DNA of 64,000 nucleotides from Thermococcus siculi (GCF_002214505.1 NZ_CP015103.1:186001-250000); one strand, 5' to 3'; positions 23,308 to 32,224 are shown, counted from the stretch's first letter. Numbers and translations are program-made. Notes: generated by a model from the letters alone, not told the origin.

Positions 23308-25905
23308 TCAATCGCTCCTCACGTCCAGCCCGAACCACACCTTCGAGCAACCGCCTGATACCCCACAGACGTCAAAATCCAGCGACCAGTACTTGCTCGG
23401 AATCCCCGAGGTGACGTCCCAGTCGAAGTAGTCGTCGTCGAAGACTATCGTTATCCCAACGCTACCCATCGGGTCATCGTCGTTGCCCCACTTTCCAGCA
23501 TCCTCTTCCCAGCCGGAGTACTCCATGTAGAGGAAGGGAATCCTAGCGTCGTCGCGTTCGAGCATGGCTAAGTCAGGCTTCAGGGAGAGCTTGTCCCCGC
23601 CGATGTGCTTGTGGAAAATCTTCTGAGCGGAGCAGGGCTGGCGGTTGAAGGTCGGCCCCTCGCTTGAGCTGACCGGATAGGAGTAGGCGTAGCCGGATGG
23701 AACCAAAACCTCAACCTCGACGTTGTGCAGACCCTCCGTCTCCCCGAGGCTCTCGAAGCCCGCACAGGCCCTCGCGTAGTAGTAATACTCGTCGTCCCCA
23801 ATTTCCGTGTCCTTCGTGAACTCGACGGAGAGCAGTTCGGCCTTCAGGTTGTTGTAGCGGAGCAGCCTCGGTACTTCAACCTCGTAGATGACGTAGGTAA
23901 CGCGCATGTTGCCGTCCTTCGATTCTGCAGTAACGCGGTAGCCCCTCGTGAAGTCGGCTTCGTTGGGATGGAGCACGTAGACGGCATCCCCTATCCCGTC
24001 CGGCTCCGCTCCGGCCAGCCAGTTGAAGACGCTACCCCAAAGCTCGTCCCCGCTCTGGCCCGTCGCTAGCCAGTTCATCCATACCGCACCCCTGTATGCG
24101 TAGTCTGCCACCGTTCCAATCTCCCCGGTCGCCATTCCGACGGCGAAGTCCGTTAGGAACCCGGCGGTTTTTGTAACGTAGCTTCCCGGCTCGTCCCTGT
24201 CCCAGCCTGCCGTTTCGAGGACTATAATCTTGTACTTCTCCGCATCGTCCATCGGCATCGCGAGGAGTGGGTAGCCGTTTATGAACGCATAGCCCAGACT
24301 TCCCGTTGCCATCTCGTCGTGGTAGAGGAGCCTGCTGTTGTCCTCCGCTTCGACCCAGTGGCCAACCGGGTAGCCGAAGGTGTAGAGAGAGCTGTGGTTT
24401 ATTGGGTAGACCTTCCCATCGGGCCAGGTCATCCCGTAGGCCCACGAGGAGAGCTGTATCTCGCCCTCCGCGTAATCTCCGTTCTCCTTTACGAAGACGT
24501 CTTCAACAACGACCACGAGGTAGCGGTCAACGTCCTTCTCGATGTTCATTCCCTCGCTTGCGTCAACCCAGAGGTTGCTCTTTGCCGGGAAGCGGTCGAT
24601 CCAGTTCGTCATCCAGAAACGGAACTTCCTCCACGGGACGAGGCTGTAGAAGTTTTCTATCCTAAGGCTGACCTTCTTTCCGAGCTGGGTATCCTCAACG
24701 GTTACGTTCCCTTCCCTGAAGACACTTCCCGAGGAATCCTTAAGCTCATAGTTGCCCTCTCTAACCTCGAGTATCCAGTCGGCCGTACCATCGTCGCTGC
24801 TGTCGATGAAGCCGGTAAACGGGAGCCAGTCATCTTCCGTCAGATAAAACTCCAGGGTCAGGTCGTAGTCGCTGCTCATTGCCCTGATGCTTACCGGTTC
24901 GCCATCGATACCGAAGAAGTCGCTGGTATAGTAGTCTATCCTTCCCTCCATTGCCTTTATCACGAAGCTCTCCTTCGAGGGGTAGTTGAATGTCTGGAGC
25001 TTGGAACTCATCGGAACGGCTTCCACACTCATGTAGGTCTTCTCCGGGAATATCGAGGAGAAGTTCTCGATGCTGAAGCTCGCCGAGGAGCCTCTGAGGG
25101 TAACCTTTCCCTCCTGGAGCTTCACCAGTCCGTTTCCGGTAACTTCGTAGAGCGTGAAGCTCCCCTGACTTATCCCGCCGTAGATGTGGACCTCCCAGCG
25201 CTTCCCGAATTCCTTCCCCTCGCTCAGCCTCATCACGGTTGGCTCGTAGGTTACCTTCTTCCCGGTTACGGGATCCATGATGAAGGGCATGTGTATGTAC
25301 TCCCCGAGGAGGCTCTCGTTCCTGAAGTGGAGCGTTAAGGCTACGCTTTTGCCCGGCTCGGTCGAGGAAGTTATGAGGCTGACCCATTCGATGATGTTCC
25401 TCTCTCCTGGAACGTCCGCCATCGAACTCAACGGGCCTACGTAGTTGAGGTTCGGCGCGCTTATCGGGACAAGCTTGAGAACCGGCTGAAGCGTTATGTT
25501 CAGAACTACATCCTCTGGCAGTGAAAAGCCCGGACCACTCCCTTCGATTGTCTCGTTGTCCTCACAGCCGGAATCCTCATCCATATCGTCGGTGCATACA
25601 GGCAAACCGTCCTCGTCGAGCTGGACGCTCCCGTTCGGCGTTGGAGTAGCGGTTACGGTCTCCGTGCTAGTCTCGGTGCTGGTTTGGGTAACCGTTTCGG
25701 TGATGGTTCCGGTCGTGGTCGTCGTCTCGGTGTTTGTATCCGTCACTCCTCCGGTGGAAGTGCTCTCGGTCGTTCCAGTCTCTGAGGGAGTTTCACTTGT
25801 CGTTTGGCCCGCTCCAGTAGATGTTGGACCACTCCCGATGCACCCGCTGATGAGGACTAATGAAGCCAGGAGAATAAAAATCACAACGCGATAGGTTCTT
25901 CTCAT
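23308..25905 (-). CDS. Large secreted lipoprotein with Thr/Ser-rich stalk
   Basis: About 865 residues. Signal peptide RRTYRVVIFILLASLVLISGC with lipobox ISGC places it on the outer face of the membrane as a lipoprotein. Residues about 25-95 are a Thr/Ser/Glu/Gly stalk, probably glycosylated. The rest is a beta-rich exterior domain with an internal duplication: segments ending FSIENFSSIFPEKTYM and LRIENFYSLVPWRKFRF are related. Several cysteines (C..C near residues 108-119, and four near the end) may form disulfides. No family or ligand is recognised. ATG 25905 has GGAGG seven bases upstream. It is divergent from the ABC exporter genes. Confidence 0.8.
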   Translation of the reverse strand: MRRTYRVVIFILLASLVLISGCIGSGPTSTGAGQTTSETPSETGTTESTSTGGVTDTNTETTTTTGTITETVTQTSTETSTETVTATPTPNGSVQLDEDGLPVCTDDMDEDSGCEDNETIEGSGPGFSLPEDVVLNITLQPVLKLVPISAPNLNYVGPLSSMADVPGERNIIEWVSLITSSTEPGKSVALTLHFRNESLLGEYIHMPFIMDPVTGKKVTYEPTVMRLSEGKEFGKRWEVHIYGGISQGSFTLYEVTGNGLVKLQEGKVTLRGSSASFSIENFSSIFPEKTYMSVEAVPMSSKLQTFNYPSKESFVIKAMEGRIDYYTSDFFGIDGEPVSIRAMSSDYDLTLEFYLTEDDWLPFTGFIDSSDDGTADWILEVREGNYELKDSSGSVFREGNVTVEDTQLGKKVSLRIENFYSLVPWRKFRFWMTNWIDRFPAKSNLWVDASEGMNIEKDVDRYLVVVVEDVFVKENGDYAEGEIQLSSWAYGMTWPDGKVYPINHSSLYTFGYPVGHWVEAEDNSRLLYHDEMATGSLGYAFINGYPLLAMPMDDAEKYKIIVLETAGWDRDEPGSYVTKTAGFLTDFAVGMATGEIGTVADYAYRGAVWMNWLATGQSGDELWGSVFNWLAGAEPDGIGDAVYVLHPNEADFTRGYRVTAESKDGNMRVTYVIYEVEVPRLLRYNNLKAELLSVEFTKDTEIGDDEYYYYARACAGFESLGETEGLHNVEVEVLVPSGYAYSYPVSSSEGPTFNRQPCSAQKIFHKHIGGDKLSLKPDLAMLERDDARIPFLYMEYSGWEEDAGKWGNDDDPMGSVGITIVFDDDYFDWDVTSGIPSKYWSLDFDVCGVSGGCSKVWFGLDVRSD

Positions 25906-26076
25906 CACGATGCCTCCGGCCCAAACCCGCGCCAGAAAAGGAAATCGGAGGGCGTATGGGGGCTTGGATTTTATACAGTTTTGTCCCCCATTTTATTTAA
26001 GGGTTTCTTCGGGGACTCGTCACTCGGGAATGGGCAAAGTTTATTAATCGCCTGAATTATTATTGTCGGTGGTATA

Positions 26077-26838
26077 ATGATCGAGGTCGAGAACCTCGTC
26101 AAGAGGTTTGGCTCAACCGTTGCGGTCAACGGGATAACCTTCACGGTTGGAGACGGCGAGATCTACGGTCTCCTCGGGCCGAACGGGAGCGGGAAGAGTA
26201 CCACGATGAAGATACTCGCCGGCATCTTAACTCCAACCTCCGGACGGGTCGTGGTTGGGGGAGTGGACGTTTCTTCGAACCCCCTCCGCGTTAAAGAGCT
26301 TACCGGCTACGTCCCGGAGACGCCGGTTCTCTACGAGAGCTTAACTCCCCTCGAGTTCTTCAACTTCGTCGGGAGCGTCAGGAGGATTCCCTCCGAGAAA
26401 CTTCAGGAGCGCGTCGATGCCCTCGTTAGGGCCTTCGGAATAGAGAAGTACCTCGGGGAGATGATAGGCTCGCTCAGCTTCGGAACAAAGCAGAAGGTCT
26501 CGCTCATAGCGGCGATGCTCCACGATCCCGACGTTCTGATCCTCGATGAGGCGATGAACGGCCTCGATCCCAAGAGCGCGAGGATTCTGCGGGAGCTTCT
26601 CCTCCAGTTCAGGGCGGAAGGAAAGAGCGTCGTCTTTTCCACCCACGTTCTGGCGCTGGCTGAGATGATATGCGATCGCGTTGGCGTTATATACAACGGC
26701 GAGATAATCGCCGAGGGGACGGTGGAACAGCTCAAGGAGTTCGCCCACGAGGAGAGCCTTGAAGACGTCTTCCTCAAGCTGACCGAGAGCCAGGAGGAGG
26801 TTGCAGGCATAGTCCGGGCACTCAAAGAGGCCCTTTAG
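26077..26838 (+). CDS. ABC exporter ATP-binding protein
   Basis: A 253-residue ABC ATPase of the ABC-2 exporter class: Walker A GPNGSGKST, signature region GSLSFGTKQKVSLIAAML (LSFGT in place of LSGGQ), Walker B VLILDEAMNGLDPKS, switch STHVLA. GGTGG precedes the ATG, and a TTTATTAATC TATA-like element is near 26040-26049. The next gene, an ABC-2-like permease, begins 9 bases later. Substrate unknown. Confidence 0.9.
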   Translation: MIEVENLVKRFGSTVAVNGITFTVGDGEIYGLLGPNGSGKSTTMKILAGILTPTSGRVVVGGVDVSSNPLRVKELTGYVPETPVLYESLTPLEFFNFVGSVRRIPSEKLQERVDALVRAFGIEKYLGEMIGSLSFGTKQKVSLIAAMLHDPDVLILDEAMNGLDPKSARILRELLLQFRAEGKSVVFSTHVLALAEMICDRVGVIYNGEIIAEGTVEQLKEFAHEESLEDVFLKLTESQEEVAGIVRALKEAL

Positions 26839-26847
26839 GTGGGGGCA

Positions 26848-28308
26848 ATGGAGATCGTCAAAATCCTCTACAGGGAGCTTCACTACAGGCGCCTGAAGAA
26901 CAACCCCCAGATAGCGGCGGATCCCAAAAAGTTTGAGGAGCAGCTGAGGAAAACCGGCGACATAAAACGGGGGATCGCCTTCCAGTCGGTGGCTTTTCTG
27001 TTCTTCGGTTTTATGATGGCGGGGGCAATTCTAAGCGCTGAGAGCGATACGAGGGCGGTGGTTCTACTCGCGACCTACGCGCTCCTTCCCTTCGTCATGG
27101 CCCTCTACACCACGACGGTAAACGCCTCCTACGCGACTTCCATGGGAATATTCGAGCCACTCAAGCCCCTCCCGATAAGGACCGGCGCCAAGTACCTCAG
27201 CCTTCTCCTCGCGATAGACAACGTTCCGGCTGTGATAGCCCTCCTGCCCGCTTCGCTGGCGATGACATACAGGGCGCCCCTGCCCGGTTTGGTGAGCTTC
27301 CTCTGGGTTCTCGTGGGGGCTTTCATAGGGCACGTCCTCGGCCTCGTTATCTTCACCTTTTTCGGTTCCACCAGCGTCGGCGGGAGGCTCTCGAAGCTCA
27401 GGACAATGGCGAGGATTATCGGGGTTCTCCTTTTCATAAGCATGTTCTACGCCCTCAACTACGTGCAGAGATACGTGAACGAGCACTACGAGGAGATCCT
27501 ACCCTTCTTCTCCAGGTACTCGCTGGCATATCCCTTCTCCATCGCCTCGATACTCGAACCCCTGAAATCATTCCTCCTGATACTTGGCTATCTGGCCGTC
27601 TTCGTGCCCCTATACATCTTTGTCCTCAGGGGACTCTGGGGGAGGATGGAGGAAGGGACGAGGGTTTCCCACGTTAGGAGAGTAGACTTTACGGCCAGAA
27701 CCCACCACCCCGTTGTGGCCATTGCATTGAAGGATCTCAGGATAGTCCTCAGAAAGAGCAGCCTCCTAGTCGGCCTCATCTTTCCCCTCTTCATAATACT
27801 TCCGAGCGCTATCAACATCCTGGTGTCCGGCTCCGTTAGGGAATGGGCGGTCGTCTCGGTGCTCCTCATGATCTCCTGGATGGCCTCTGTGGGGATAGAC
27901 ACCGTGCTCAAGATAGATGGACGTGAGTTCGAGTTTCTGAGGAGCCTGCCGATAACCCTCGGCCAGTTCCTCAGGGCAAAGCTCCTCGTGATGAACGTGG
28001 TCCCCGTGACTGCAGGTGCCGTCTTGGTCCTGCTCACCGCTTACTCGAACGCGTGGCTTATAAAGCTCCTACCTGCGGCGTTAATCCTCCCCTTCCTCAC
28101 GTCTTCGATAGCGCTGGCCTTCTTCTACGCCGGCGAAAAGGAACTCTCCGTTCCCGAGACCAACTTTGGTCACGTCCTTGTTCTGATAATCATCAACGGC
28201 ATCGCCCTGGGTGCCGTCGCTTTCATCTGGTACTTCCTCGGCTACCCCTACGCGCTGGCGCTGACCGGGGCCGGTGTTGCCGTTATCCTCAGGATTCTCA
28301 GCAGGTGA
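26848..28308 (+). CDS. ABC exporter permease
   Basis: A 486-residue membrane protein with about twelve hydrophobic segments, starting with a cytoplasmic helical region (residues 1-45, RRLKNNPQIAADPKKFEEQL). The layout resembles fused ABC-2-type permeases with two six-helix halves. ATG 26848 follows GGTGGGGG. It must pair with the ATPase just upstream. Its last 11 bases overlap the convergent MTH938-like gene. The transported substrate cannot be deduced. Confidence 0.8.
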   Translation: MEIVKILYRELHYRRLKNNPQIAADPKKFEEQLRKTGDIKRGIAFQSVAFLFFGFMMAGAILSAESDTRAVVLLATYALLPFVMALYTTTVNASYATSMGIFEPLKPLPIRTGAKYLSLLLAIDNVPAVIALLPASLAMTYRAPLPGLVSFLWVLVGAFIGHVLGLVIFTFFGSTSVGGRLSKLRTMARIIGVLLFISMFYALNYVQRYVNEHYEEILPFFSRYSLAYPFSIASILEPLKSFLLILGYLAVFVPLYIFVLRGLWGRMEEGTRVSHVRRVDFTARTHHPVVAIALKDLRIVLRKSSLLVGLIFPLFIILPSAINILVSGSVREWAVVSVLLMISWMASVGIDTVLKIDGREFEFLRSLPITLGQFLRAKLLVMNVVPVTAGAVLVLLTAYSNAWLIKLLPAALILPFLTSSIALAFFYAGEKELSVPETNFGHVLVLIIINGIALGAVAFIWYFLGYPYALALTGAGVAVILRILSR

Positions 28309-28654
28309 CGTGGAATATCGCCAGAATCCTCTTCTTTCCCCAAAGCTCGTTGAAGGTCCTGGCGGCCTCTCCCGTGGGGAGTTCGATGACTTCTTTCTCC
28401 CTTACAAGCTCCCTGCTCTCCGGCAGGAGCGAGAGATAACCGTAGAAGCCGGTGCCAACGATTAAGACGTCGAACTCCTCCTGGAGATACTCCCTCAGCT
28501 CCTCGGGATCGAGTTTGTGGCTCGTTCCATGCTTGTCCTTGCTGAGCCACTTCTTTCTCTTCTCAATCCTCCCGCTGGGGTAGATGACGACGTCGTGATC
28601 ATAGGTTTTTCCGTCCACCACAATCCTGCCGAAGGCCGGATATTCGAGCTTCAT
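28298..28654 (-). CDS. MTH938-like (DUF498) domain protein
   Basis: A 118-residue protein of the MTH938/NDUFAF3-like fold (DUF498). The typical core FDVLIVGTGFYGYLSLLPES and the C-terminal GKKRILAIFHVTC are present; the first half carries the conserved GRIVVDGKTYDHDVVIYP. Archaeal function is unknown; the eukaryotic relative helps assemble respiratory complex I. It directly follows the Nudix hydrolase gene (4-base gap) in one leftward unit and overlaps the end of the convergent permease gene. Confidence 0.85.
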   Translation of the reverse strand: MKLEYPAFGRIVVDGKTYDHDVVIYPSGRIEKRKKWLSKDKHGTSHKLDPEELREYLQEEFDVLIVGTGFYGYLSLLPESRELVREKEVIELPTGEAARTFNELWGKKRILAIFHVTC

Positions 28655-28658
28655 AACA

Positions 28659-29168
28659 TCACCTCAGGCTCAGGGCGTCCCCCAGGATTCTTCGGTGGTC
28701 GAAGGCCAGCGGCAGCTCAAGGGCCTCGTCTATGGGGACTACGTGGACTTCCTTCGCGTCGTCCCCTGCCTTCAGATCTCCGAAGCCAACTGCGAGAAAG
28801 GCCGTCGTTACGGTGTGCCCGCGGGGATCCCTGTTCGGATCCGAATAAACTCCAACGAGTCTCAGCAGTCTCACGTCGAGACCGGTCTCCTCCTTTGCCT
28901 CCCTCACAGCGGCCTCTTCGACGGTCTCACCGTACTCGACGAAGCCTCCGGGGAGGGCGTAGTGGTCCTTGAAAGGCTCGTGCTTCCGCTTTATTAGTAC
29001 GACGCCACCGTTGTAGAGGATAACGACGTCCGCCGTCAGGCCGATGCACCTGTGCACCTCCGCCTTGATCTCCGGGTGTCTCTCCTTAAGGAAATTCCTC
29101 AACTCCTCCCGAATGGGGGATACATCGTACCCCCTCGGAGTCTTGAGGAGCAGAACGTACCGGTCCAT
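28659..29168 (-). CDS. Nudix hydrolase
   Basis: A 169-residue Nudix protein. The Nudix box GGFVEYGETVEEAAVREAKE and the following ETGL match GX5EX7REUXEEXGU completely, so the metal-binding site should be functional. ADP-ribose or a related nucleotide sugar is the usual substrate of this archaeal subgroup, but the N-terminal 40 residues are not informative. The start is preceded by GGTGGTGAT, which lies immediately after the D box of a C/D sRNA in its leader. It is followed by the MTH938-like gene. Confidence 0.88.
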   Translation of the reverse strand: MDRYVLLLKTPRGYDVSPIREELRNFLKERHPEIKAEVHRCIGLTADVVILYNGGVVLIKRKHEPFKDHYALPGGFVEYGETVEEAAVREAKEETGLDVRLLRLVGVYSDPNRDPRGHTVTTAFLAVGFGDLKAGDDAKEVHVVPIDEALELPLAFDHRRILGDALSLR

Positions 29169-29172
29169 ATCA

Positions 29173-29230
29173 CCACCTCAGCTCCCGCTTATCATCACGC
29201 GTCAGCATGCTGACGTCTCATCATCGGTGG
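29173..29230 (-). ncRNA. C/D box guide sRNA
   Basis: On the minus strand, a complete archaeal C/D RNA layout is readable: terminal stem CCACC (29230-29226) with GGTGG (29177-29173); C box ATGATGA (29224-29218); 12-base guide GACGTCAGCATG; D' box CTGA (29205-29202); 3-base spacer; C' box GTGATGA (29198-29192); 10-base guide TAAGCGGGAG; D box CTGA (29181-29178). Such RNAs direct 2'-O-methylation by L7Ae, Nop5 and fibrillarin. By the D+5 rule both guides would place the methyl on a C in targets CAUGCUGACGUC and CUCCCGCUUA; the target RNAs are not identified. It lies in the 5' leader of the Nudix gene; a GGAATATAAGG promoter is near 29243-29253. Confidence 0.82.
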
Positions 29231-29266
29231 AGGAAGTTGGAGTTTTCCCCTTATATTCCTTGGGAA

Positions 29267-30094
29267 TTACAGGGGTCTTACCCCGACCTTTAACGCCAGT
29301 TCATCGACGTCCTCCATCGAGAAATGGAAGTCCCTGTGTTTCAGAAAGAGCGCTGTATAGGCCCCGGCACGTTTGAGGGCCTGAATGAAGGGGCACTGGG
29401 TGTAGAAGTAGGAGAACGTCGCCAGGAAGACGTCCCCGGCTCCCGTGGATTCATCAACGGGAACCCTTGCCGGCCTGAAGAGGTACGCCCTGCCCCTGAG
29501 GTACGCCCTGCCCTCCTCGCTTCCGTTCGAGATGAGGAGAACTTCAACGCTCTCGGGCCTCAGCCCGCTAACAAAACCAATCTCAACGACGTCCGCGTGG
29601 AGAACCTTCAATCCCTCAAAGGTGGAGCCTCTGATGTCCTTCAACCTCAGCTTTCCAACCTCTGGGTCCCTTATGAATCCCTGTACGTCAGCGGCCACGA
29701 AGGGCGCCTTTTCCTTTGCCTCCTCAACGGTTCGGGGAGGTACCTCCCCCGCCACGGGATTGAGGAGTATGATATCGTACCGTTCATCGGGGAGTCCCTC
29801 GATTTTTTCGGCTGTGGATAGAAGGCTCAGCTCGCGGGTGTTGGAGTCGAGATAGTGCAGTCTGTAGGAGGTGCTCCTCTCGGAGGGTATAATTTTGAGC
29901 CTGATCCCCATCCTCCTGAGTTCCTCCAGCCACTCCTCCGGGAAATCCTCTCCAACGCTCGTCAGAACCTCAACATCGCAGAAGTTTGAAAGGGCTACCG
30001 CAGAATAGTACGCCCCACCGCCGATTCTGGATTCGATTTGCGAACCCCTTATGATTATGTCCCTGACGAGGTGGCCGACGACGAGGCATCTCAT
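29267..30094 (-). CDS. PfkB family kinase, probably myo-inositol 3-kinase
   Basis: A 275-residue ribokinase-fold enzyme. The N-terminus VVGHLVRDII and GGGAYYSAVALS form the substrate site, and DESTGAGDVFLATF holds the catalytic aspartate and anion hole. The protein is shorter than typical sugar kinases, and the sequence resembles the Thermococcus myo-inositol 3-kinase described from T. kodakarensis (from memory; no search was possible). This fits the inositol-phosphate genes at 14.5-17 kb. A GGTTTTTATG box on the minus strand near 30135-30145 is the probable promoter. Confidence 0.8.
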   Translation of the reverse strand: MRCLVVGHLVRDIIIRGSQIESRIGGGAYYSAVALSNFCDVEVLTSVGEDFPEEWLEELRRMGIRLKIIPSERSTSYRLHYLDSNTRELSLLSTAEKIEGLPDERYDIILLNPVAGEVPPRTVEEAKEKAPFVAADVQGFIRDPEVGKLRLKDIRGSTFEGLKVLHADVVEIGFVSGLRPESVEVLLISNGSEEGRAYLRGRAYLFRPARVPVDESTGAGDVFLATFSYFYTQCPFIQALKRAGAYTALFLKHRDFHFSMEDVDELALKVGVRPL

Positions 30095-30218
30095 TTTTGA
30101 CCTTCCTTATCCTTAATACTTGCCGGTCATCACATAAAAACCTTTTGGAAATTTCCCGAAAGGTTTATAAAGGTGAAAACGAAAAGCTTAAAAGGATATC
30201 CCGTTTTGGGGTGGGGCT

Positions 30219-30551
30219 ATGAGACGCCTGGGTAAAGTTTCTCACTATGCGAAGCAGGGGTTCTTAATTCTCAGAACTGAGTGGGTTCCTTCACTCAACG
30301 ACCCCGTCGTGGACAAGGGTCTTACGATGGTTGGGGTAGTGAAGGATGTCTTCGGGCCGGTTAAGAGGCCCTACGTGGCTGTGAAGCCTCGCGTCAGAAA
30401 TCCTGAGGACTACGTCGGTGCGCTGCTCTACGTGGATTCCTCCCGGAAGAAGTCCGGTAGGAAGTCCGGGCAGGCCAGAAAAGGCAGGTCCGGAAAGAAG
30501 CGTCCCAAGGGCGGAAAGGCAAGACGCCCTACCCCCAGAAAGAGGGGGTGA
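30219..30551 (+). CDS. gar1: H/ACA RNP protein Gar1
   Basis: A 110-residue protein with the Gar1 six-stranded barrel (residues about 1-72: RRLGKVSHYAKQGFLIL, then VGVVKDVFGPVKRPYVAVKP) and a basic tail rich in Lys, Arg and Gly. Gar1 joins Cbf5, Nop10 and L7Ae in box H/ACA RNPs that make pseudouridine. Promoter GCTTAAAAGG is near 30184-30193. The TFB gene follows after 6 bases, a conserved arrangement in Thermococcales. Confidence 0.92.
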   Translation: MRRLGKVSHYAKQGFLILRTEWVPSLNDPVVDKGLTMVGVVKDVFGPVKRPYVAVKPRVRNPEDYVGALLYVDSSRKKSGRKSGQARKGRSGKKRPKGGKARRPTPRKRG

Positions 30552-30557
30552 GAGCTT

Positions 30558-31469
30558 TTGGCTGATAAGAATGTATGTCCGGTTTGCGGCTCCGACAAGC
30601 TGTTTTACGACCCGAGGAGGGGCGAAATCGTCTGTTCTGTCTGCGGTTACGTCGTTCAGCAGAATGTCATCGATGAGGGTCCCGAGTGGCGCGCCTTCGA
30701 CCCGGATCAGAGGGCCAAGCGTGCCAGAACCGGTGCGCCCATGACGCTGATGATCCATGATAAGGGCCTCTCCACCGATATCGACTGGCGCGATAAGGAC
30801 ATCCACGGCAACCAGATAACCGGGATGTACCGCACCAAGATGCGCAGACTTAGGATGTGGCAGCGCAGGATGCGCATAAACGACGCCGCGGAGCGTAACC
30901 TCGCCTTCGCTTTGAGCGAGCTCGACAGAATGGCTGCCCAGATGCGCCTGCCCAGACGCGTAAAGGAAGTTGCCGCTTCCCTCTACCGTAAGGCGGTCAT
31001 GAAGAAGCTCATCCGCGGAAGGTCGATTGAGGGAATGGTCTCCGCTGCGCTCTACGCAGCGTGCAGAATGGAGGGCATTCCGAGGACCCTCGATGAGATT
31101 GCTGCCGTTTCGAAGGTCACCAAGAAGGAGATAGGCAGGAGCTACCGCTTCCTCGCCAGGGGTCTGAACCTCAACCTCCGGCCGACCAGCCCGATTGAGT
31201 ACGTCGACCGCTTCGGCGATGCCCTCAACGTGAGCGCCAGGACGAAGAAGAGGGCCAAGGAAATCCTTAAGGAGGCAATAAAACGGGGCATAACGAGCGG
31301 TAAGGGTCCGACCGGGCTGGCCGCTGCTGCGCTCTACGTCGCTTCCCTTCTCGAGGGCGAGAAGAAGACCCAGAGGGAAGTTGCTGAGGTAGCCCACGTC
31401 ACCGAGGTCACCGTCAGGAACCGCTACAAGGAGCTAGTCGAGAAGCTTGGCATAAACGTCCCGATATGA
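30558..31469 (+). CDS. tfb: Transcription initiation factor IIB (TFB)
   Basis: A 303-residue TFB. The N-terminal zinc ribbon [20 protein letters not shown] is followed by a second CxxC (SVCG arm), then the B-reader/B-linker region ([16 protein letters not shown]), and two cyclin folds (about 115-205 and 210-303) whose second repeat carries the HTH for BRE recognition ([21 protein letters not shown]). The start is TTG 30558 with GGTGA seven bases upstream. Full length and intact motifs indicate a functional general factor. The archaeal phosphoesterase gene follows after 9 bases. Confidence 0.96.
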   Translation: MADKNVCPVCGSDKLFYDPRRGEIVCSVCGYVVQQNVIDEGPEWRAFDPDQRAKRARTGAPMTLMIHDKGLSTDIDWRDKDIHGNQITGMYRTKMRRLRMWQRRMRINDAAERNLAFALSELDRMAAQMRLPRRVKEVAASLYRKAVMKKLIRGRSIEGMVSAALYAACRMEGIPRTLDEIAAVSKVTKKEIGRSYRFLARGLNLNLRPTSPIEYVDRFGDALNVSARTKKRAKEILKEAIKRGITSGKGPTGLAAAALYVASLLEGEKKTQREVAEVAHVTEVTVRNRYKELVEKLGINVPI

Positions 31470-31478
31470 GGGATTCCC

Positions 31479-31973
31479 TTGTTGATAGCAGTAACGAGCG
31501 ACACCCATCACGGCGATAAGACGAACAACCTTCCCTCCCTTCTTTTGAAAGAGCTTGAGAAAAGAGTTCCCGACCTGATACTCCACGCGGGCGACGTCAC
31601 CTCCGCGGAACTCCTCGAAAAGCTTGAGGAGTTCGCCCCGACTATGGCGGTTAGGGGAAACGCCGACCATCTGACTCTCCCGGAGGAGGAAGTGGTTGAC
31701 GTTGGAGACGTTAGAATAGGCCTCCTGCACGGCCACCAGTTCTTCTCGCTCAATGCTCAGTTTTTGACACTGAAGGCCCTCGACATGGGTGTGGACGTTC
31801 TGATCTTTGGCCACACCCACCGGTTTTACCACGATACCTACTCCCTCCACGGAAACCGGGTGGTTCTCCTGAATCCTGGTTCCCCGACGTTTCCCAGAAT
31901 GGACTCGGCGGGGGTTGCCTTTCTTGAGGTGGACGGAGAACGCGTTAGGGTCGAGAGGGTCACGTTCTGGTGA
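31479..31973 (+). CDS. YfcE/MJ0936-type metallophosphoesterase
   Basis: A 164-residue calcineurin-like phosphodiesterase. Metal-binding motifs are complete: SDTHHGD near the N-terminus, HAGDVT, VRGNAD, LLHGHQ and GHTHRF. MJ0936-like enzymes hydrolyse phosphodiester model substrates; the natural substrate is unknown. The start is TTG 31479 after TGAGGGAT. It is the third gene in the gar1-tfb unit. Confidence 0.9.
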   Translation: MLIAVTSDTHHGDKTNNLPSLLLKELEKRVPDLILHAGDVTSAELLEKLEEFAPTMAVRGNADHLTLPEEEVVDVGDVRIGLLHGHQFFSLNAQFLTLKALDMGVDVLIFGHTHRFYHDTYSLHGNRVVLLNPGSPTFPRMDSAGVAFLEVDGERVRVERVTFW

Positions 31974-32020
31974 ATGCCATCAAAAATGGTTCAGAAAAGC
32001 TAGAAGGAAAAGAAAGGCCA

Positions 32021-32224
32021 TCAGCTCTTGATAGCGAGCTTGATGTCCTCGGCCTTGACGGTCTTCCTGCCGGCGTGGTGGGCGAGGTCGACCGCCTTCT
32101 TGGCGATCTCCATGGCCTTCTCCTCGAGGTGCTCGGCCAGGAGCTTGGCGGCGTCCTCGCTGACGCGGGCGGCGCCGGCCTTCCTAATCAGCCTGTCAAC
32201 TGGGGCAATCGGCAACTCAGCCAT
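32021..32224 (-). CDS. Archaeal histone
   Basis: A 67-residue minimal histone fold protein of the HMf/HTk type with no tails: helix 1 [12 protein letters not shown], loop [11 protein letters not shown], long helix 2 and terminal [14 protein letters not shown]. It wraps DNA as dimers stacked into hypernucleosomes. Strong promoter elements on the minus strand (AGTTTATATAG near 32284-32294) and GGAGGTTGGGAAA before the ATG suggest high expression; the leader is about 40 bases. Confidence 0.97.
   Translation of the reverse strand: MAELPIAPVDRLIRKAGAARVSEDAAKLLAEHLEEKAMEIAKKAVDLAHHAGRKTVKAEDIKLAIKS

Noticed and set aside
24319-25338. Plus-strand open frame of 339 codons
   Set aside because: Antisense to the lipoprotein gene, whose signal peptide, lipobox and repeats are clear; the antisense product has no domain features.
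30095-30218. C/D sRNA suggested by GTGATGA upstream of the inositol kinase gene
   Set aside because: Only one C-like box is present; no D box at the right distance.
30291-31397. Minus-strand frame of 368 codons
   Set aside because: Antisense to gar1 and TFB, both identified with high certainty.
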